DNA from: Isoetes taiwanensis
Taxonomy: Eukaryota > Streptophyta > Lycopodiopsida > Isoetales > Isoetaceae
DNA: 64,000 bases
NCBI GenBank assembly: GCA_021234155.1
Contig: JAJEKV010000065.1
Span: forward strand, 3,328,312-3,392,311
Direction of reading: 5' to 3'
This document shows positions 9,760-19,952 of the stretch, one piece after another. The notes beneath the pieces were generated by a model, which was not told the origin of the DNA, did not search any database, and worked only from the letters and a program-made list of their open reading frames with translations. Position 1 is the first letter of the stretch. Each line of letters opens with the position of its first letter. The translations under genes were made by a program, and so were the position numbers.

Positions 9760-10060
9760 GTTTTGGTTTCTTTGGGGTCGTAGGAATCTTGACTGAACTA
9801 TAACCAGCCATCATATTGGCGGATGAACATATTCCTGGGCTTGATGCGCAAAAACGTTGGGGAATTGGCTCAGGAAGTACTAAAAAGGGTGCTAATGCCA
9901 AGGGGACCCCTTGAGGTGGTGGGGATGGGGTCAGAAGCTCATTCACCGGGCCGTACAAAACTAGTGCTCCCCGGACCGTGCGGGATAGTCACTTGTCACA
10001 CGGCTCACTAACCCGAACCGCATCTTCCAGCACACGGTGGAAGAAGAAGGTCAGTGCATA
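9760..10060 (+). pseudogene. Exon-like piece of an unrecognised gene
   Basis: A G/C-richer island in AT-rich surroundings. One frame gives DEHIPGLDAQKRWG followed by GSGSTKKGANAKGTP and then a stop. A shifted frame continues to about 10,050, where AGAAGAAGGTCAG could be a splice donor. No family recognised. It may be an exon with an indel. Confidence 0.25.
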
Positions 10061-10779
10061 TTCATTCCCTTCTTTTGAATATGTTTTCTATATTTTGCAT
10101 GGCCATATCACATTTGGGCAGATTACATGCTGTATTGCTGCAGGCCCATTACACCCATGATATTGCTGCAATAACTGTGATCCAAGGTTTTGAAAGTGCT
10201 TAAGATCTTCGATCCAAGGTTTTCTAAGGTAAGATTTGCAATCTAAGGCGCTTTTGCAAGTCTAAGAATGATGCTGACGTTTTTTCATTGCAAATTTTAT
10301 AGGACGTTTTTCCTCCATTGGAGTTTCGTTTTTGCTCAAATGTAGTTTCAGGTAATGTACTTGACGCTTTGTAATTATAGAAATTTTTTTATATTGGTGG
10401 TTGCTTCAAATAAGAGTTTTCATTCTTTGGTTCATACATCCATTTCACAGCGGAACATGTTATTTATGGTTCCAAAGGGATTAAAAATGTGTCCACGGGA
10501 TTTACATTTGCTCTACTGATCATCTCCAAACCAGCATTGCTGTACATGGGCATATCAGACATCGGTTGGTGTAAGAACTGTAAGCTCTTTAACTTGGAGT
10601 CATGCTTGATCTCTTATTGCTATCTCATTTCATTTTTAATGGAGTCCCGCTTTTTACTTTGCAAGCTATTTCTTAGCTATGCTGTATATCATGGATAAGA
10701 GCATGGCACATCTCTCTGTATGATTTCAAGTTCAAAGAAAACAAAATCAGAAACACTCAATCGGGTTGTGAATTTATCA

Positions 10780-10918
10780 GGAAAAATACGTAATACATGG
10801 CGAAGATCCTTCTGTTTCCATGATTTCTGCGAGGTGGAAGCAAATTGAAGAGGCCACGCATATCAGGCGCAGCATTCAAACATCACAGTATCTTTAACGA
10901 CGAACTGGGCTTGCAGGT
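10780..10918 (+). pseudogene. Exon-like piece ending at a splice donor
   Basis: Open sequence containing the stretches PRISGAAFKHH and SIFNDELGLQ, ending CTTGCAG|GTAAGTTGAGG at about 10,917. GTAAGT is a near-ideal plant donor. Product not recognised. It is the last exon-like piece before the Helitron end at 11,009. Confidence 0.25.
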
Positions 10919-10979
10919 AAGTTGAGGTTTTGTAATTTGTTCTAATTTGTTCTGAGTAAAAATATATGTTAGGACAGTA

Positions 10980-11009
10980 GTCCAGCAATGCTGGACACAC
11001 ATTTACTAG
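10980..11009 (+). mobile_element. Helitron 3' terminus, copy 2 (same family)
   Basis: Hairpin GTCCAGC AAT GCTGGAC (10,980-10,996), nine bases (ACACATTTA), CTAG at 11,006-11,009, then T. The preceding 30 bases also match those before copy 1 (GAGTAAAAA, then an ATG-CC/TTA-GGA block). The hairpin arms differ from copy 1 in compensating positions and keep full pairing. The element would extend left, possibly including the exon-like pieces at 8,496-10,918. The 5' end is not identified. Confidence 0.72.
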
Positions 11010-11382
11010 TAAGACTTATATTTGGATGTTTACATAATGTTTTCCAAATGCTTTATACAAAATTTTGGTTGGAAAAAAAAGTTTTAATCAAAACTAGTTT
11101 TTTAGGTCTGGGTTTTTAAGATTTAAGGAAAAAAGTCCTTTTGATTTAAATGAAATCTAGTGTCTAGGAGGAGATTGGACAAGATTGATCAGAGGACTAG
11201 AAATGAAATCCCTTTTCATTGAAAAGGCATGAATATGTAGCAAAATAACAGGGGGTTCTAGGGGGATCTGATATGGATGTAAAAAAAAACAATTCCTGAA
11301 ACCATAGACCATATATCCCTAAAACAATTGAATGGATTGTTATAAAAAAAAACATAGATTCAAGATAAAAAATAACCACATT
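11010..11382. other. AT-rich noncoding sequence
   Basis: Nothing recognised. The short open frame here on the minus strand has no domain. Confidence 0.4.
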
Positions 11383-11460
11383 AGCTCACTAGATATATTG
11401 GTTAAAGTAGTCTTATTAGGACATTGAGTTATTTTGATAGAGGATCGAGCCCCCGTATTT
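11383..11460 (+). repeat. Possible tRNA-related SINE head
   Basis: TTAGCTCACTAGATATATTGG resembles an RNA polymerase III A box, and AGGATCGAGCCCCCG about 50 bases later resembles a B box. No tail or target-site duplication was found. Confidence 0.3.
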
Positions 11461-11652
11461 CATATTCTAAAATCTTACGCAAAGTCGTATAGAGTTTCGA
11501 TATTCCCTCAAAACCTTAGGCGAAATCGTATTTCATATTTCAAAATCATAGGCGCCTTCAATCATAAATGACTATAAGCGAAACGACAGGTGCCCGGGGC
11601 CCCAACATACGATTTGGGTCGTAGGATTGACGAATCTGACGACTGTGGTAGT

Positions 11653-13144
11653 CTAGTGTGCACCTCGTTTAGAATATGTAGCAGCCATAACATAGCAGAA
11701 CACTTTGACCTGGAGCTGATCAGGCTTTAAAAGGAGCGACCAGCGTAGATCATCCATCTTGCAGAATCGTGGAAGTGTGGGATGCTGCCAGGAGATTTGA
11801 AAATCCTATCGAATTCTGGCGAATATCTTTTGATACAATTCGTGTATGCTTGATCATGGCTCATTGTATGAATGTAATGATGAAAACTATCAATGTAAGA
11901 ATCCATAAGCGCTCAATTTCACTATGTATGATTGAAGCATTTCCTGGCGACATGGCCATCAAGGTCATTATCTAGCCCTTATTAGACGTTCTTTGCGTCT
12001 AAAATTTTGCCTATAGGCTAGTATCAACTAAAAGTCATGCCACAAAGATGGTTTTAGATAGAAAGTTAGTCGTATAGAAACGGGGGAAATATGGAAAGAA
12101 GAATAGAAGGAAAGATCAAACGAAGATCCCAGAATCTAAGAAAAGCAGCATACCCAAAAACCTTGGCCTGAAATAGCAAGGAAATAATTTTTTTGAACCA
12201 TTTGTAATAAATTCTTTGAATCCTTGGGATAAATTAGTACAAAAAAACCAAGGAAGAAACCATTAAGCAAAATAAAGGTACTTTAGATAGATAGATAGAT
12301 AGTATTTTAATGGGAGAGACAAAAAAACTTAGTTTAGGTGCCAAGAGAACAAGAGAACAAGGATATATCACACACAATAGACCCACCTTCCCTTTACCTG
12401 CCAGGAAAATCCCAAGCAATCTCTACCGTCTAACCGTAATAAGTGCCACAAATCTCACCCACAAATTCCAGGCAGTCCCAACCATGTGTTCGAAATATTT
12501 TATGGAATATTACATTCAAATTGAATCGAAGGCCTTGCAAAGGACAATCCCCTCTCCAACAAAAGGGTTGCCCCTTACGGGCAACCCAAAACATTTGTAA
12601 ATCTAATAAAATCACAAATTAAGTTTTCGTAAATTCCCATGAACAAAATAATTGTAAACAACAAAAACATCAACCTATCCAACTGTGACTAGCATGATAA
12701 GCATATATAAGAATACTGTTTAAAAATAAAGGATCACTAAAGTCTACCTACAACCTTATGCCCATCCATTGAGATGCTCCCAAATAATTACACCTGTCAC
12801 CAACAAAGCTCATATCTTACATGTTCTCATTAGAATTCATTGGAAGCTTTCCTCTTTTTTCAAATTATGACAAACTGAAATATGTGAGACAATACTTCAT
12901 ACCAGAGGCGAAATGGAGGTGGATGAAATCCTTGGTAGGCACACTATCTGATAGAACGAATTCACTCTCTCTAGATGGCGCCAAAGCTATGATGACCTGG
13001 AAAATTTCACGACGTGGTTGCTCGCCAGAAGTTTAGTCAGTCGTTGTTGCCCGTCCAAGATTAGGGTGATAGGCTGGGTGTCCAAAATGTTTGACTTTCA
13101 TTGACTTTTTTTAGCAGGGTTGCCTAAAACGAGGTGCACACTTT
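11653..13144. mobile_element. Candidate DNA element bounded by a 17-19 bp inverted repeat
   Basis: AGTGTGCACCTCGTTT at the left (from 11,653) recurs inverted as CTAAAACGAGGTGCACACT at the right (to about 13,142). The CGATTTG sequence outside each end also looks related in inverted orientation, so the repeat may be longer and gapped. No clear target-site duplication is visible and no transposase is recognised inside. The interior contains a (GATA)4 microsatellite at 12,285-12,302 and otherwise AT-rich sequence. It could be a non-autonomous element or a chance pair of related repeats. Confidence 0.35.
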
Positions 13145-13334
13145 CCTACAAATCGTTTCAAGCCGTGGATCTTCTAAATTTTGCATCCAACGACCAGGAA
13201 AATTAGAAAAAGCCAAGAAAATTATTTTTGAGCATCTCGAACTTGCAAGCCAGGCTTCCCTTAGCTTCTCATAAACGTGGAGATAACTCCCAGAAAATCA
13301 TAAAATAAAGAAATCCTTATTCTGTCGGCTTCTC

Positions 13335-13495
13335 TTCATGGCTGCATCCTTCATCACTGGATGAAGTAGGTTTTCCCATCCTGGGTGCTCAAACGATCCG
13401 TAGTAAGCTAGGAATGCCTCAAATGGCAGAAGCATTACAAGATCCCTTGGGTGGAATACGTGCCTCCACAAATCAGGTTGGAATTTGTTTCATAG
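13335..13495 (+). pseudogene. Exon-like open stretch, unrecognised
   Basis: One frame without stops gives HPSSLDEVGFPILGAQ, then SKLGMPQMAEALQDPLGG and STNQVGICFIG, before a stop about 10 codons later. Composition and the absence of stops suggest a real exon in debris. Too short for a family call. Confidence 0.3.
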
Positions 13496-13994
13496 GTAAA
13501 TATAGGATGCTGGGATCTGTGAAATGATGTGGCCATGCACTCATCGATTTCCAGGTAATGGAAAACATTAGGAAGGAATTGGTTGATCAAATTTCTTAAT
13601 TACTTGAGCATGATAGGTGGCAGTTGTAGAAGCTTGCAATGCTAGGACATGGCTCATTGATGAGGTAAGCTAACCATCTTTGTATCCCACATTTAGTTGT
13701 CATGGTAATTTTAGTCATCATGAACTTCGTCATCTAAGCATTCAAGAGTTTTACCATGCATTTTACATGTCAGTTTATGTTACCTGGATTGTTTGACTTT
13801 GCAGAGGCACCGGTTGGACTATTCCTTCTGCATTTCTTTAAGTGCTATACTTTAGAAAAGAAACTCTGATATTTGGTAGACAATGCCTGCAAGAAAAGAT
13901 ATTCCATCTATGTACAATCTTGATGTTTTCCTCCTGGTAGTCTCTTTTGAAGCTCTTTACCATTAGATTCTGTTGATTTCATATTGGCCCCATG

Positions 13995-14228
13995 AATCTC
14001 TTCCTACTGAAGTTACTTTGATACTCTTAGCATAGCCCATGGATCTTTTTCTACAAAAGTCATTTTGACACTCTTAGCATTCAAATATCTTTATCCTTGG
14101 GGTAGTGTTGTCTGACATTGTGTTCTTTTAACACTACTAAATATACTCCGTGTTATTTTGGTGTTCCTAGGCTTGTACTTATCAAGAGGTGATACATCAA
14201 GCTCTCATGATTCTATCATTTGCAGTCT
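13995..14228 (+). repeat. Direct repeat, left copy
   Basis: About 230 bp matching 15,440-15,668, with shared landmarks TTTTGACACTCTTAGCATTC, GGTGTTCCTAGGCTTGTACT and GATACATCAAGCTCTCATG. Within it GTCATTTTGACACTCTTAGC-like sequence occurs twice. The pair could be short LTRs of a TRIM-like element of about 1.67 kb or dispersed repeats. No primer site was identified after this copy. Confidence 0.5.
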
Positions 14229-14349
14229 GCGAGGCACTAAGTTAACTTTTTCTTTACGTTTTCCCTTTTCTTCTGCTTTTTTTATGCAGCCACATCTGGA
14301 TGTAAAGTTAATGGCATATGCAATTAAGCAGTTAAACTTTTTATAAGTA

Positions 14350-15409
14350 TTGTTATTAAACTAGTTATGGAACTAGCTCAAGCGCACCCTCTAAAGTCTA
14401 TAATGAAGCAGCTCAAACAAAATACACTGACTGGCCAAGCAACCACGAATCATAAAACAATGCAGTATTTACATAGGCCCATGATGAATTGGCTCCACTG
14501 GTATTGCTATTGAGACCAGTGCACTTTCATGAACGCATAACAAAGCATTGTTATAAACTTACTCAGATGCCATACAAGGAACACAAATTGACCATACATC
14601 AGGAACAATCCAAAGACACAAGCATGGGATGAGAAAGACATACCAAAGCATGGAATTAGAAAGGCATACCAATGTTTTTTTCCTCTTGTTGTTTCTAGAT
14701 TGTGAGACATCACTTTAAATTGCTACATCACAAGACATCACTTTCAATCGCTGGTTTCTCCACTTGCAATGGCTCGCACGTACACCCCACGTACACTTTG
14801 AATATGTATTTGTTATGCAATTTGTTGAGAACCATCACTTCCAATAAATTTGAATTCATTATTTGCTAATCTATAATAAGTGTAAGACCACAACTTTGAG
14901 GAACTATGGATCAACTTTGATAATCACTAGTATTTTAACATCTCGCAATGTTCCTAGGTTGCATTGTCATATTGGTGAGAGACTACTTTAGTATTAATGT
15001 GCAATAATAAACAGTTCATAAAATTGGGCAATAACTTTTAGAAATCAACATTAAGCAAAAAAGACTAAATGGTGTAATTGTCTGAAAACTTTCTCCCTTT
15101 CTATCTATTCTAGAACAATGTACATATATAGAATGGATCCATAGGCCGCTTGGTCTCTGTGGATGATAAAAATCATTCCGTACAATTCAGTTCATAGACG
15201 ATTTCCTACACAAATACACATGGTGTAACAAACAACATGCGTGAGACTATAGATTATGGCTATAATGGGTTCTTTTCCTACACAAATACCAACAAACCAC
15301 ATGCATAACTCACCCTTTATAAAAGAACTTCAAGTTGGGCAATGAAACAATTTTTTCTATGGATTTGGATAGATTGTGGTGTTATGACTTCTTATGCATC
15401 CTTATTTCT
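14350..15409. other. AT-rich noncoding sequence between the direct repeats
   Basis: No domain, RNA gene or clear repeat seen. If the flanking repeats are LTRs, this would be a non-coding internal region. Confidence 0.35.
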
Positions 15410-15439
15410 TCAATGGAGACTTTGTAGTCCGTGAACATC

Positions 15440-15668
15440 TTTCTACGGAAGTCATTTTGACACTCTTAACATAGCCCATGGATTTTTCTATGGAAGTCAT
15501 TTTGACACTCTTAGCATTCAAATGTCTTTATCCTTTAGGTAGTGTTGCTTGACAGTGTGCTCTTTCAACACTAGTGAATATACTCAACGTTATTTTGGTG
15601 TTCCTAGGCTTGTACTTATAAAGAGGTGATACATCAAGCTCTCATGATTCCATCATTTGCAATCTGTA
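15440..15668 (+). repeat. Direct repeat, right copy
   Basis: Partner of 13,995-14,228, spaced 1.44 kb start to start. A SINE-like unit follows at once (15,680). Confidence 0.5.
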
Positions 15669-15689
15669 TAACGAACCCATGGAGACCCC

Positions 15690-15805
15690 AGCATTCCTGA
15701 GACACCAGCATAAATGGGTAAAAGCGACTACTCATAAAACGTCTAGACAGTTTTTCCCAGTTGGTTAAGTGTATGCCGGTTAGGAACGTTGCATTTGGTA
15801 ATGAA
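15690..15805 (+). repeat. tRNA-related SINE unit (family S3)
   Basis: Contains GCATAAATGGGTA, CGACTACTCATAAA and CCAGTTGGTTAAGTGTATGC, then GGTTAGGAACG. This order recurs at 34,613-34,845 (minus), 35,195-35,505 (plus), 53,832-54,075 (minus) and 54,220-54,395 (plus). The GTTGGTTAAGGGCA part is A-box-like. Confidence 0.55.
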
Positions 15806-15869
15806 CACTCGATGCCTTGAGAATCTTCTCCGATGATACTGGATTTGGAACGGCTTGCTTTTTGTTGGT

Positions 15870-16680
15870 TATATTTGCTCTTGTCTTATTTGTGTCTTAT
15901 TTGTGTCCTTTTTCCATTGTCTTGTTAATACATTGATATTTAAGTGTAAGTGAATATACAAGGAGTCCAAGTGAAAAACATGGAAGTATCAAGGGGCTTG
16001 GATATAGCAAGGACCCTTTGCCGAGAAAATACAGGCGAAGTTGCAAGAGATTTGGGTAAAACACAAAGGATGAAAATATGTAAGAAGTTGAGTTGCTTTG
16101 AATAACACGTAATAAAGAACAATATGTAATTAATATTAAGAAGTCTAAAGGATTTGGAAGTTGGTATTTCTTGGATCGTGGAGATGGAAATCATATTAAC
16201 TGTGTTAAATTGATTGTTAGCTAAGGAATTGAGTTTTTATTATGAAATAATAAAAACCATAGGTAAGGGATCTAATATCGATATTGGCATGAGATTGAAT
16301 CTAGACATGTTCTAAGATTGAGATGAGTCCACAAAGGTACAAAGAGAGCCATGAGAAACTTGGGGCTTTTGAATATGACATGGAGCATGGCTAGCCTAAA
16401 ATATATAACTGTAAGTTGTCTAAGTTGTTGCACTATATTTTATCAAGAGCCTCATAGCTAATGGATTCTATGTATAAACTGACTTAAGATATTGCATTCT
16501 TTATGGGGGGAATGGCCCTGGCATAATCATATAAAGAGGTCAGTACCTCTACTTGCTAAATAAGCTACTTCAACATGGGTAAGTTGTATGGGCAACCTCG
16601 ACAAAGGGAAAGAGTATGATCTAGGCACATGTTTAGTAAATATCCTAACAAACATCACATCTCATTGCCTTAGCATTGCA
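15870..16680. other. Noncoding stretch, AT-rich
   Basis: No coding domain. Words such as ATATAAAGAGG and the change to GC-richer DNA at 16,690 suggest the edge of an old LTR. Confidence 0.3.
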
Positions 16681-16689
16681 CCACTATTA

Positions 16690-17340
16690 TCTTGTTATTT
16701 TGTTATCTCTTGGATCCTCGGGGGTCGGACATGACTCATGTTTCTATGTTCTATGTATTTATGCTCTGTGACACTGGGCGTTAGTTCTCTCGGCCGAGAT
16801 TGCTACGTCAGTCAACTCTTGTGAACTCCCCATGGTAAGAGGTCGCCAAGTGCCGGGCGATGACGTACCGGAAGGGTATCGCGATCTGAGGTTCACTCCA
16901 CCACCCTCGCCATGGGCTTGGAATGTAAATTTGCGAGTTGGCATTCCACGCTAAAGGACTGTATGTAGGCTGGTTGAGCTACCCATTGTCCCGTGGCTAT
17001 GTGTAGATGATGTTTTGGTATTTTGACTATGTTCTTTGCTTTTGATGCTCATGTATTATATTTCATTGGATTATGATATCCTTATCTCGCACTTTACTCA
17101 CATAGGATCTTGTGTCTTTGCTTGTGCTTATGTTCTTATTATGCGAGACTTTTAAGATGTTCTATGCATGCAGAGGCAACCATGGGATCCCCACTTAGTC
17201 ATGAGGACTAACCCCCTTGAGTGCAATGAATTAGCAAGCAGTGGTCAAGCTAGCGGCAGCAGTGTAGCCGAGGATCGTGGTTGAGATCCAAAAGAGAAGC
17301 TCTTGTGTTAAATTGCCCAGCTAGATCTTGTGAATGTGTT
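16690..17340 (+). repeat. Diverged Ty3-type LTR fragment
   Basis: GATCCCCACTTAGTCATGAG followed by GACTAACCC (about 17,190) matches the tail of the chromovirus LTRs at 34,235 and 58,335 (GATCCCCACTTTAG, then GTGACTAACC). The GC-rich block at 16,780-16,930 sits where those LTRs have their GC-rich GGCGTT segment. Overall similarity is low, so this is another LTR family or a very old copy. Confidence 0.4.
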
Positions 17341-17380
17341 GATGATAGTGTTTTCTCTAAATATTATTGTATTTGATAGG

Positions 17381-17740
17381 TCTGGTATGCTGTGACACCT
17401 ATAGGTTGTAACTCAATTTCAAAGTGGCTGAGCATAATGGCGTCTGTTGTCCATCCCGAAACGAAAATCCGTAACAAGTCTGGCAGGGTAACTTTGGTGT
17501 CTCGTCTCGCAGTAGCTAGTGTTCCTTCCGATGTTGGGATGTGCATAACTGGTCATAAGAGTACTCCATCTTAGAAAAGTAAGAATTATTGTGGTTATTT
17601 AATTTCTATTTTGTTGTTTAATTTTTACTTTCTATTTGCAGGTATGATCGAACGCGAGTGTCTAAAGTGAATGCATGTATGAATCTTATCAACCAACCTA
17701 TCAATGCCCACGGAGCTATACGGGCATACAAAGATGTCCT
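17381..17740 (+). pseudogene. Crypton-type tyrosine recombinase fragment (DUF3504-like)
   Basis: After an acceptor-like TTTGATAG, the frame gives YAVTPIGCNSISKWL, NKSGRVTLVSRLAVASVP and ITGHKSTPS, then TAG. The order P-hydrophobic-G-x-N, N-H-S-x-R-x-T, then T-G-H-K-S is that of the C-terminal catalytic part of Crypton-derived recombinases (also domesticated in ZMYM/KIAA1958-type proteins). The His of NHSxR is Lys here. After a 65-base AT-rich gap ending TATTTGCAG, RYDRTRVSKVNACMNL matches the following segment, which holds the nucleophilic Tyr in the family. The upstream part of the enzyme is missing and a stop interrupts it, so it is dead. Confidence 0.6.
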
Positions 17741-17864
17741 TTCTGATATTTTTTCTTATTCTATTATCTTTTACTTCTGTTATTTAATATTATTTTCGTA
17801 CATGTTGCTTTCAATGTTATCTCTATTATTTATGTTCATGTTGTTTCTGTTATTGTGTCTTGCA

Positions 17865-18247
17865 GACGAAGTGTCCAAGCAAAATATCATCGGCAATAGG
17901 AATCCTCTTCAATAGTTAATGCTAATGCGAGTTCTGTATTGCGTCACAGCAATTCAGGGTCTGCAGTTTTGCAACAGAAGTCGGGAGTTTCGCAGGAGAA
18001 TGCATGAGAATTCAAGAGAATTCAGGACGAAGTACAGGTACCGCAATTGTCGTCTGTAGCAATAGAAGGTAGTTCTTTTGGTGTTGCAACTGGAGAAATG
18101 ATAGTTGATAAGACTAAACAGATTCCTAGCACTGTTCTACGTATTATTGAAGTAGATGAAGATCTATATGATGCCTCATTTTGTGATGAGTTAAGCAAGG
18201 CTTATCCTGAGAGCGCAAAAGCAATTGATAGATATTTTGCACTGTGA
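17865..18247 (+). pseudogene. Downstream exon-like frames after the recombinase fragment
   Basis: TGTCTTGCAG ending at about 17,865 is a strong acceptor, followed by a short frame (DEVSKQNIIGNRNPLQ). A second frame (18,047-18,247) reads as an ordinary acidic protein end: IIEVDEDLYDASFCDEL, then YPESAKAIDRYFAL and stop. They probably belong to the C-terminal tail of the same gene. No domain recognised. Confidence 0.35.
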
Positions 18248-18599
18248 TTCAAGGTAGCTTCTCGAATTGTACTTTTAACTTTAGTGGAGTTGATATGAAT
18301 CAGGTTCTTGGAGTTATTTCAAGCTCAGTACTAAAGAACAAGCATCAAGGATGATGTTCTTGAATTTCAGAATGTTTTAAATGGAAAGTGAAACTTTGAA
18401 ACTGCTAAATGGAACTTCGAAATACAGTTTTATTTGGGTTTTAAACTGCTTATAATCTGTGTCTTAAACTGTGCTCTGTGTTTGAACTGTAGCTATCAAC
18501 TGTGGCGAGACTGAAATAGTAAGTCTGGAAAAAAGAGATAATGAGACTCGAGTAAGTCTGAAATAGTAAGAATGGTGGAGACAAAATAACAAAGTGGAG

Positions 18600-18923
18600 C
18601 CCTTCGGGGCATGGTCTAGTGGCAGGACTTTAAACTGCCACACCCGAGGTCACGGGTTCAAACCTGACCAATACTGGTCTACTAGTAATGGGGACCTTAA
18701 AATCCATTGCCCTGAGGTCACAGGTTCAAGTATGACCAACCGGTCCTGTGGTAGAGACCTTAAACCTGCCATATGTACTCGATAATCACATGCAAAGCAA
18801 CTCCTACATGCAAAGCAACTCCTAGCATCTCGCGCCTAGGTAGTGGATTGGCTTTCATCTGATATGTAGAATGTACTCATGATGTGATGATGAATAGAAC
18901 GACGTCCTTCAATAAAAAAAAAA
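18600..18923 (+). mobile_element. Dimeric tRNA-derived SINE (family S1), copy A
   Basis: Flanked by a perfect 12 bp target-site duplication AACAAAGTGGAG (18,588-18,599 and 18,924-18,935) and ending in poly(A). The head has an A box (TGGTCTAGTGGC) and a B box (GGGTTCAAACC). A second, related half follows with GAGGTCACAGGTTCAAG and CCTGTGGTAGAGACCTTAAA, so the element is a dimer. It lies inside the 5' LTR region of the element with the primer site at 19,102. Confidence 0.85.
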
Positions 18924-19101
18924 AACAAAGTGGAGATAGAATAATGGTTTTGAAAACACACCAAAAGTACAAGTAATCTCACCCTAATGTGGATTACGAG
19001 TAAGAAAATTCAATTCTTCAACAATACTATCATATAATTAGTGCAAGTTTAGACAAGATCTCGAGTTGCCAGGAGAGTCAACTCGGTAGGCTCGCAACAG
19101 T

Positions 19102-19114
19102 TGGTATCAGAGCC
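19102..19114 (+). promoter_or_regulatory. tRNA-iMet primer-binding site, copy A
   Basis: TGGTATCAGAGCC is a perfect complement to the 3' end of plant initiator tRNA-Met, two bases after a CAACA end. It marks the end of a 5' LTR. A GAGGAGAC tract followed by TGTAACGG at 19,522 looks like a polypurine tract and 3' LTR start. The internal region would then be only about 0.42 kb and non-coding, making the element a derivative without gag or pol. Confidence 0.75.
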
Positions 19115-19720
19115 AAGTTGGATCTTTGGCTGTGGACATTGATTTACAGATTACAGAGGCGATTGGAGATGGTATCCTCAGGAGAAAGAACAACATCTAA
19201 AGGCTTCGATGTTAGCACGAAGGTGATAAGAGAAGCAAATTTTTGACGATGTTGAAGGTAAAGTTTTTCTTATGGCATGTTCAATAAGATGATGGGTAGA
19301 GTAAGTTGCCATAGAATGAAGTTTTGAGATGATCTATGTTGGATCTAAGACTATAACGACGCATGAGGACATGCGTGAAATTTTAGACTATAATAGAATA
19401 AAATAGATTTTTTATCGTCCACGGAGACCAATTGGCCTATGGGACCCAAATAAGAAGAGAGCAGCAAGCGTATTACTGCCAGGATTAAAAAACCCCCACC
19501 CTGAAGGGTTTTTGAGGAGACTGTAACGGTCCTGGGTACTTGATGGACCAATATACTTATTTATTATTTACTTATGCATCATGCTTGACATGCATACAAT
19601 ATAGGCCTCATATAAGCAAGGGTTTTTCCTTTTATTAGAAATAGATTTTTGAAGATTGAGCTAATTAAAGAAGATATTTGGAAAAGCTTTTTGAAAATTT
19701 TGAGGCTTTTTAAGAGCAAA
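19115..19720 (+). other. Non-coding internal region of an LTR element without gag or pol
   Basis: Between the primer site and SINE S2 there is no domain in any frame. 19,522-19,720 would be the start of the 3' LTR. Confidence 0.45.
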
Positions 19721-19730
19721 CTTTTGCATG

Positions 19731-19910
19731 GCCCATCACGGTGGTGGTCTAGTGGTAAGGCCTTAGATTGTAGTAATCCCCATTAGGGTGTAAAACCCAC
19801 TAGCTACCATCGGTGGGAGGCGTGGGTGGGGGTGGGGGTGGGAGACGTGGGTGGGTGCAAGTCCCACCAATCATGCCTTCAACAAAAAAAAAAAAAAAAA
19901 GAAAAAAAAA
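19731..19910 (+). mobile_element. tRNA-derived SINE (family S2), copy A
   Basis: Perfect 10 bp target-site duplication ACTTTTGCAT (19,721-19,730 and 19,911-19,920). The head has TGGTGGTCTAGTGGTAAGGC as A box and GGTGCAAGTCCC as a weak B box. A G-rich GGTGGG repeat lies in the middle, and the tail is CTTCAAC plus poly(A). Confidence 0.85.
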
Positions 19911-19952
19911 ACTTTTGCATAGGAGAGAGAGCTTTTTGAGGAGCAAGTTTTT

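Noticed and set aside
12310-12615. A LINE zinc-finger domain on either strand
   Set aside because: Cys and His occur but not in the zf-RVT spacing, and frames shift. Evidence too weak.
18600-18680. Functional tRNA gene
   Set aside because: A and B boxes are present but the acceptor, D and anticodon arms do not pair, and a poly(A) tail with target duplication shows a SINE.
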